DNA from: Nephrocerus scutellatus
Taxonomy: Eukaryota; Arthropoda; Insecta; Diptera; Pipunculidae
Direction: 5' to 3'
NCBI GenBank assembly: GCA_947095585.1
Contig: OX352761.1
Span: 79,797,267 to 79,861,266, forward strand
DNA: 64,000 nt
Under the pieces are notes generated by a model. It was not told the origin of the DNA and ran no database searches. It saw only the letters and a list, made by a program, of their open reading frames with translations. Of the stretch, positions 58,571 to 64,000 are shown piece by piece (position 1 is the stretch's first letter; each line of letters starts with the position of its first letter). The position numbers were made by a program, and so were the translations under genes.

Positions 58571-58616
58571 GAGATAGAATTGCATATAGTAGTGTTAATT
58601 TTTAGTTCTTTTTAAA

Positions 58617-60473
58617 ATGGCTTCTTCAGGTTAGTTTTTTTGAAGATCATATATTTATTTTTGTGATTGAATACATTACATTTTTTTTTTATTAAAAAGT
58701 TTGTCTATTTTTATTACCATAGTACTATAATGAAACATAGAAATACTAACATAGGTTTTGTTCCGCTTTTTTACAAAATGAGACGAAAAATTTGTTTCCA
58801 AATCTTACCGCATGACTAGCCTTGTTTCCTTTAGAGATATAGATGAGAGTTTAGAGAACATTTTTAAATTTGGGCATAGTAGAATTTTTCACTCTTGAGA
58901 ATAGAAAGCCACACAGTCTCAAAACTAAAAATTATTTTATTAAAATTTTAACTTTTTTTGTTATTACAGGTAAAAAAGGTAAAAAAAATAAAGGAAAGGT
59001 TATATCCTTGCAATCTTTTTTGTCTAACGGTGGTGAGACGCCGGTGGGTACAACCCAAGTGGCGAAAAAATTAAGAAACTTTAACGATGATGATAGTGAT
59101 GATGGGGGGCATTTGTTACCGCAGGTGTACCAGCTACCAACAGCTCCACGTGCCAGTCGCATACTTGATGACGATTCGATTCCACATAAGAAGCCCTTTC
59201 TGGCGTACATAACAAACTTGCCGTTCGATGTTGAAGAGGACGATATCCAAGATTTTTTTTCTGGCATTCCAATTCTTTCAGTACGTCTACCACGTGAAGA
59301 TGGTGAAACTGGACGTGTTCGTGGGTTTGGATACGTCGAATTTGTTACCCGCGACGATTTAATTAATGTGATTAGTATGTCTGATCCGAATATTAAAGGA
59401 AGGCGTATACGTATTGAAGTATCTAACGAAAGCGATCAAGGTTCCCGACAAAGGAATAATCGCCGTTATGATGGTTTTGGGAACTTAGGCGAAAATCGTG
59501 AATCCACAAATTGGCGGCGCGATAACCAGAACAAGAACGATGAAGGTCGACACAATGAAGGAAGGAATTACGATCGTGGCTACAATCGCGATAGACATGC
59601 TCGAGATGATTCGCATGAATCTGTAGCGACAGGTTCTTGGCGAACTGGAGACCGTCCAGCATTTGATTCTTCGCCGCGTCATGACCGTAGTGATCGCAGT
59701 AGTTTCAATGATAGATTCCGTAAGAGTTATGACAATGAACGTGAATTTAGTGATCGTGGATATGGTGGTGCCGGATTAGGTGGAGATGATGAAGATATAC
59801 AATTACGACCAAAATTAAATTTAAAGCCTCGGACACTGCCTTTGCCAGAAGTAGTCAGTTATATCGATACCGAATTAACATCACAACATAGGGATTCTTC
59901 GGAAAATAACGTAACAAAGGTACTAGTTGGTAATGACCCAGAAAAAGTCTTTGGCTCGGCAAAACCAGTTGATACTGCTTCACGTGAATTAGAAATCGAA
60001 GAGCGATTGGTGGAAGCCCGACGACAGGAAAAAATGCGGAGAGAAAGAGAGCAAAAGTCATGTGAAAATTATGTCAACGAAAAGCTTTCTGAGGTCCAAT
60101 TAGACAAGACAGATAAAGAAAGTCAAAATTCAGCAATTAGTTGGCGTCGCAGAGATGGGCCAACTAACGAAAGAGATAATACACGACAATACAGCCCAGA
60201 TAGGAAAGGTTTCTCTAAAAGGAATACTGGTAAAATATAAAAATATAGAGTTTCTTTGAATTTTTATTTACTAAAACATTTGGTTGCATAAAATATCAGT
60301 CAGTGTTTTCTTATAAGTGAAGTCCGCGATAAATTAGTAATTTTCTTTAATTTTCTTTTTTATATATAAAATCGTTAACATTTATATACATACATATAGA
60401 TGAGCGTCGTCGGGACAATCTTGATTGTGGATTGATTCATGAAAACATAAATCCGGACAGAAGCGATAGGTAA
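58617..60473 (+). CDS. eIF4B: Eukaryotic translation initiation factor 4B (eIF4B)
   Basis: Exon 1 is ATGGCTTCTTCAG (58617-58629). An intron with donor GTTAGT and acceptor TTATTACAG ends at 58969. Exon 2 runs 58970-60229. The protein starts MASSGKKGKKNKGKVISLQS. An RRM lies at about residues 80-157 with RNP2-like LAYITNLPF and RNP1 RGFGYVEF. A long arginine/aspartate/asparagine-rich region follows (RRYDGFGN, DRGYNRDRHARDD, SYDNEREFSDRGY), then PRTLPLPE and a charged helix (ELEIEERLVEARRQEKMRRE). In this family the RRM and the RD-rich part bind RNA and help eIF4A unwind mRNA 5' ends in the cytosol. Two 3' ends are possible. Reading through exon 2 stops at 60238-60240 (427 residues). Splicing 60229 to 60400 gives 448 residues ending at TAA 60471-60473, or further splicing at the GTAAGT at 60470. 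An AATAAA lies at 60494. Confidence 0.9.
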
Positions 60474-60499
60474 GTGTGTGCTTTGCCATATGAAATAAA

Positions 60500-61110
60500 C
60501 AAGAACGTCTATTTTAGAATTCCATTTTCGGGCTTATAATCGAGCTCGATGAGGATTAAGCATAAGAAAAATACTTGTTTTATTACTTCAACAACTTTTA
60601 TTTATCACTTGCTGTTTACATTATTTTGAATTGAGCTGTTGTTCGCTTTGACTTGCACTTTTTTTCAGTTAGTACATCTATTTTTATTGGTTTGTATTCC
60701 AGCTGTAACTAATCTGTATGTTTTGTGTCAAATCGAATAAATTCAACTGATTATCTGCAACGAATTGACTGGCTTATTTATACGCTATTTATTAATTCTT
60801 AGTTTCACTTTCTTCTGGGTCTTTGTCAGATCTGATATACTACATTATTAATGGTCTTGATGATCCCAACTTTGTTGTAACTTCATATATTTCCCTCTTC
60901 GTGAGATTGTTAAAACAGATCGAATCTCCGTCCTCGAATACTCACACGTAGGTCACGAAAAGTCACAAGTCCAAAATCACAGTTTAGAGATATTTGCATT
61001 TGAGTGAACTAAAACCCTACATTTAAAATTGGTCCCAGTTAAGAAATACAGGTGCCAAAATGTCGTTTGTTATTTATATAATCGTTTAAGAGGAGCCCAG
61101 TATAGTTTTT
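60500..61110. other. Downstream of eIF4B, no gene recognised
   Basis: AT-rich sequence. It may hold eIF4B 3' UTR or a further exon, but no conserved frame is visible. Confidence 0.35.
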
Positions 61111-61545
61111 GTAAAAACTTGGAAGTTATCAGGCCACATGTCCGAGGGGTTCCTATTTATATTTTTAAAAATGAACCCGGTTTTCTTTAAATTTTATATA
61201 CGTTTCCATGGACAACACCTTTTTGTAAAATTTTGGAGACCCAGGACCCCCAGGGTCGTACGGCCCCATGAAATTTTTAAAAAAAAAATTAACCCAATTT
61301 TCTTCATATTTTATACACATGTGTATCTCCGATGGACAACACTTTGTAAAAAATTTGATACCCCGGGCCCCGGGGTCGTGAAGCCCGCAAAAACTTTTTT
61401 AAAAAAATTAACCCGATTTTCTTTAAATTTTATATACGCGTGTATCTCCGATAGACAACACTTTTTGTAAAAATTGTGGATACCCCGGGCCTCAGGGTCA
61501 TGGGGCCCAACAAATTTTTTAAAAAATTAACCCGAATTTTTAGCC
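61111..61545. repeat. Dispersed satellite, about 3.5 units
   Basis: The GGACAACAC marker is at 61210, 61334 and 61453, spacings 124 and 119, with TGTGTATCTCCGATGGACA, GGGCCCCGGGGTCGTG and AACCCGATTTTCTTTAAATT. The entry sequence AAGTTATCAGGCCACATGTC recurs at 63954. Confidence 0.85.
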
Positions 61546-61840
61546 ACCTTCCACAAGACCTAGAGCAGCTTAGTGTCCAGGGAAATTTCTAACATCCCAC
61601 GTATGTCGCGAGTCACATGTGATCCGTGGAAAATGGCTTAATCTTTGAAATAGGCCCGACTTGGTTGGGTATTTTGGAGTCCTTTTTAACCACCTTTAGA
61701 GCTGAAATTTTTTGAGCAGCTCAGTGTACAGCGACATTTTTAAGATCCCGAGTGTGACACTTATCGCGAGTAGCGTGTGGTGTGATGCGTAGAAAATGGG
61801 TTAATCATTGGAATAGGGCCAACCTCAAAAACGGATAATT
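61545..61840. repeat. ~151 bp diverged tandem duplication
   Basis: GAGCAGCTTAGTGTCCAGGG (61563) and GAGCAGCTCAGTGTACAGCG (61714) start matching blocks, followed by ACATCCCACGTATG / AGATCCCGAGTGTG, then GTAGAAAATGG-TTAATC-TTG and AATAGG-CC. Confidence 0.7.
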
Positions 61841-62079
61841 TGGCGGTTATTACCAAATAATACAATGTAAAAATAAAAGGACTGTCTAGCGTGTGTCGAT
61901 GTATACCTAAAAGTTACTAGCCGAAAAAGGAAGTTTTTTTTTACACTTGTTAAATTGTTGCTGCAGTAATCGTAGCGGTACTGAATTATGTTTGGAAACG
62001 ATGTCTGAAACCTGAAACTTTGCATTTTCAGCCAGTTTATGTTATTTCCATCGCTATCAATTCAGATTTTTCTTAAAAA

Positions 62080-62625
62080 TACTTTCGAGAGTATTTCCAG
62101 ATATTCTATTGTAAAGTGTACCGGTGGTGATTGAGAAGTCGGTTAACGCCGATATATCTCAAAAGTTGAAAAGTATACTTTCGAGAGTTTTGAAAGATCT
62201 TAAAAGCCGTCATATTTTGATTCAGGGAAACAGTATTGACTATTTTTTTTCTTTCGTCGTTTTGTCGAGCTAAACGGAAAATATTTGGCTAGTCCTGCAT
62301 ACTGTAAACCAAGCCATATTTTTCAGATATTCTATTGTAAAGTGTACCGGTGGTGATTGAGAAGTCGGTTAACGCCGATATATCTCAAAAGCTGAAAAGT
62401 ATACTTGGACTGGCGAGATCCAGTTCTACAGGCAAGGTATGCCGACAGTTAGTAGAACTGAGTCGGTGGTAATTGGAAACGAGGTTAGCGCCGATATATC
62501 ACAAAAGCTGATAAGTATACTGGGGCTGGAGAAATTCAGTTCTACTGGCAAGGTATGGACAGTTAGTAGAACTGAACCGGTGGTAATTGGGAAGGTGGCT
62601 AAGGCCGATATATCCCAAAAGTAGA
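62080..62625 (+). repeat. ~115 bp minisatellite that encodes a repeated 38-residue peptide
   Basis: The GATATATC marker lies at 62151, 62377, 62493 and 62607 (226, 116 and 114 bases). Each copy can be read as PVVIEKSVNADISQKLKSIL or VVIGNEVSADISQKLISILG, followed by SSTGKV and VSRTE. The last two copies are in one frame (62439-62624); earlier ones are shifted by indels. The reading keeps the same residues in all copies despite base changes, hinting at a former repeat protein. I do not recognise the family. Confidence 0.75.
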
Positions 62626-62793
62626 AAAAAAGTTGACTGTCTGATCAGGACTAATTTTATTATTCAATCGATAAATCAATTTATACCCAAAAAAATGCAT
62701 AGCTTGCATCCTATTGATAATTAATAACAATTAGATGCTTGCATCTTATCCATAATTACTTTTTGTACGATATTGTGGGTTATGTGTTCTGTG

Positions 62794-63190
62794 CTATGTG
62801 TTACAGGACACTTTAGCACTATTGATGCTGTCACATTTAATAATTGAATGTCCAGATTTAAGAAACTTGAGTTTGATCTTCTCTATATTATGAGATTCCT
62901 GCTGGACAAAGTACAACAAAATTGCCGCAACATTCTGGTTACGTTTTTGACCACCACAAGTATCCGAAAACAGTAGAATGGATTTAGTATGCTGTGGTAA
63001 CTGGCTAAGATACTTGTTTATACAAGTACCAATTTCATCACTTCCTCTTCTGCAGTGGTTTTCCATTTATTTCCTTCCATGTATAGCAGTATGCATTAGT
63101 TGGAGGAGCCACCTTCGTATATTGTCAAATTATAACAACACAGTTTACGGCTACAATACATTAGTGATACATCACTAGATGGTATTTGAA
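62794..63190 (-). pseudogene. DUF7869-like mobile-element-associated fragment
   Basis: The minus strand reads TKVAPPTNAYCYTWKEINGK followed, after a one-base shift near 63050, by GSDEIGTCINKYLSQLP, ILLFSDTCGGQKRNQNVAAI, and KLKFLKSGHSIIKCDSINSA. The order W-E---KRG--EI-SC----L, SD-C-GQNRN, F---GHS---CDS- follows a domain common in insect and cnidarian repeat-borne proteins (DUF7869, RNase H-fold-like). Only about 120 residues remain and the frame is broken. Confidence 0.55.
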
Positions 63191-63221
63191 ATATGCTTTA
63201 AAGGACAAAAGTTGAAGTAAC

Positions 63222-63800
63222 AACTTTTTTTTATAATTCGCGCACGCTTAAACGGGTTCACCTTTATAATACTGGGCTATATGCATGGCATAACGTGAGC
63301 GTTAAGAAAGAGGAGGAGAATAGAGGAGATAACCAGCTTGTGTATTGAATGCCTGTAGATCATAGATCATAGTTATGTGGGAAGACAGAGCTTGGCACAG
63401 CATTCCACATACGTGTTGTACGGCTGAAGAACGAATCCGTGAACAGAACTGTACGTCCGATGATGGGCTTGAGACTAAACTGATGAGCATTTAGAGCACC
63501 ACGAGTATTGCGGTTGAATTTAAGGGGAGATGGCATGCAGCTTGCTATTTCTCTTGCGGTGTTCAAGCGAATCTATTGATTTAGCTTCACCGATAAGTTT
63601 TATCGCGCGGTTTTGTATTCTATCTAGCTGATGCAAGGAAGTTTTAGGCACACCAGACCAGATATGACAATTGTACTCAGTTTAGGGCGAATAAAAGCCT
63701 TGTAGATAGTAGCCAGATCAGAGGGAGTGAAATATTATTTGCACCGGGTTAGAAAACCTAAAAATTTTGCAGCAAATTTGGCGATGGTAGTCATTCCAAC
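63222..63800 (-). pseudogene. LINE-B 3' end, independent copy
   Basis: It begins with poly-T at 63225-63232 and TATAATTCGCGCACGCTTAA, the LINE 3' tail seen in every array unit. It encodes on the minus strand CMPSPLKFNRNTRGALNAHQ and FFSRTTRMWNAVPSSVFPHN (63360-63566). It is diverged from the array copies by many substitutions and small deletions and ends at the satellite near 63800. It shows that LINE-B 3' ends exist here outside the gypsy context. Confidence 0.85.
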
Positions 63801-63809
63801 GAATGTCAC

Positions 63810-64000
63810 CACCATGGTTTTGCAAAAACTATTGTCCATGGGAGATACACGTGTTTAAAATTTGAATAAAATCGGTTTTATTTTTAAAAAATTATATGGG
63901 CCCACTGTGCCGTGGGGCCATTTCCAAATTTTTTACAAAATGTAAAAACTTCGAAGTTATCAGGCTACATGTCCGAGGGATTCCTATTTATATTTTTAAA
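63810..64000. repeat. Dispersed satellite at window end
   Basis: ATTGTCCATGGGAGATACAC (63831) is the inverted satellite, followed by GGGCCCACTGTGCCGTGGGG. From 63940 the sequence AACTTCGAAGTTATCAGGCT and CATGTCCGAGGGATTCCTAT matches 61118-61158 in the same orientation. Confidence 0.8.

Noticed and set aside
58870..58969. Start of eIF4B at 58870 inside the long open frame
   Set aside because: These codons are intron; the short exon ATGGCTTCTTCAG at 58617 with a GT donor joins in frame to the conserved KKGKKNKGK.
1..64000. tRNA, rRNA or other structured RNA genes
   Set aside because: No cloverleaf boxes or rRNA-like blocks were recognised by eye; a covariance search was not possible.

Overview
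The window looks like a transposon-dense, probably heterochromatic or pericentromeric stretch of an insect genome, most likely a higher (brachyceran) fly. The evidence is a two-to-three exon eIF4B gene with a Drosophila-type N-terminus, an errantivirus (Ty3/gypsy with env) inserted at TATA, BEL/Pao, several LINE families, a Helitron and Harbinger remnants, GT-AG introns and high AT content. There is no bacterial, phage or CRISPR content. The only ordinary host gene I can support is eIF4B at 58.6-60.5 kb (+). Nearly everything else is decayed or nested mobile DNA.

Layout. 1-2.0 kb: start of a BEL/Pao element on the minus strand (LTR end, primer binding site, Gag with three zinc knuckles, protease). 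2.0-4.8 kb: a minus-strand LINE with endonuclease and a repeat-rich ORF1 (called LINE-A here). 4.8-5.6 kb: an AT-rich ~110-125 bp satellite that recurs at 13.4, 51.4, 61.2 and 63.8 kb. 5.8-13.4 kb: an antisense LINE fragment (LINE-B) split by a nearly full-length errantivirus (5995-13093) with two ~270 bp LTRs, a TATA target duplication, broken gag and pol and one long open env. 13.7-18.1 kb: patchwork of LINE-B, another LINE on the plus strand, a Helitron scrap and an internally deleted plus-strand LINE-A.

18.3-49.1 kb is the centrepiece: eleven head-to-tail copies of a chimeric unit made of a minus-strand Ty3/gypsy pol piece (end of RT, RNase H, integrase) fused to the 3' part of a minus-strand LINE-B with its A-tail. 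Seven units are ~2.55 kb and four ~3.2 kb. The left edge runs into native gypsy sequence and the right edge into native LINE sequence, so the array can be read as amplification of one nested-insertion locus. All units carry a stop codon beside the integrase catalytic glutamate, so it is not an array of active elements.

49.7-53 kb: a third LINE-A copy, satellite and a degenerate ORF1-like gene. 53.2-54.8 kb: small inverted-repeat elements and a PIF/Harbinger scrap. 55-56 kb: a broken gypsy gag. 58.2-60.5 kb: an inverted-repeat element just upstream of eIF4B, then eIF4B. 61-64 kb: satellite, a 115 bp minisatellite that encodes a repeated 38-residue peptide, a DUF7869-like fragment and another LINE-B 3' end.

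No gene in the array or the mobile elements appears intact except the errantivirus env frame. Family assignments come from recognised motifs read by eye; no database search was run.
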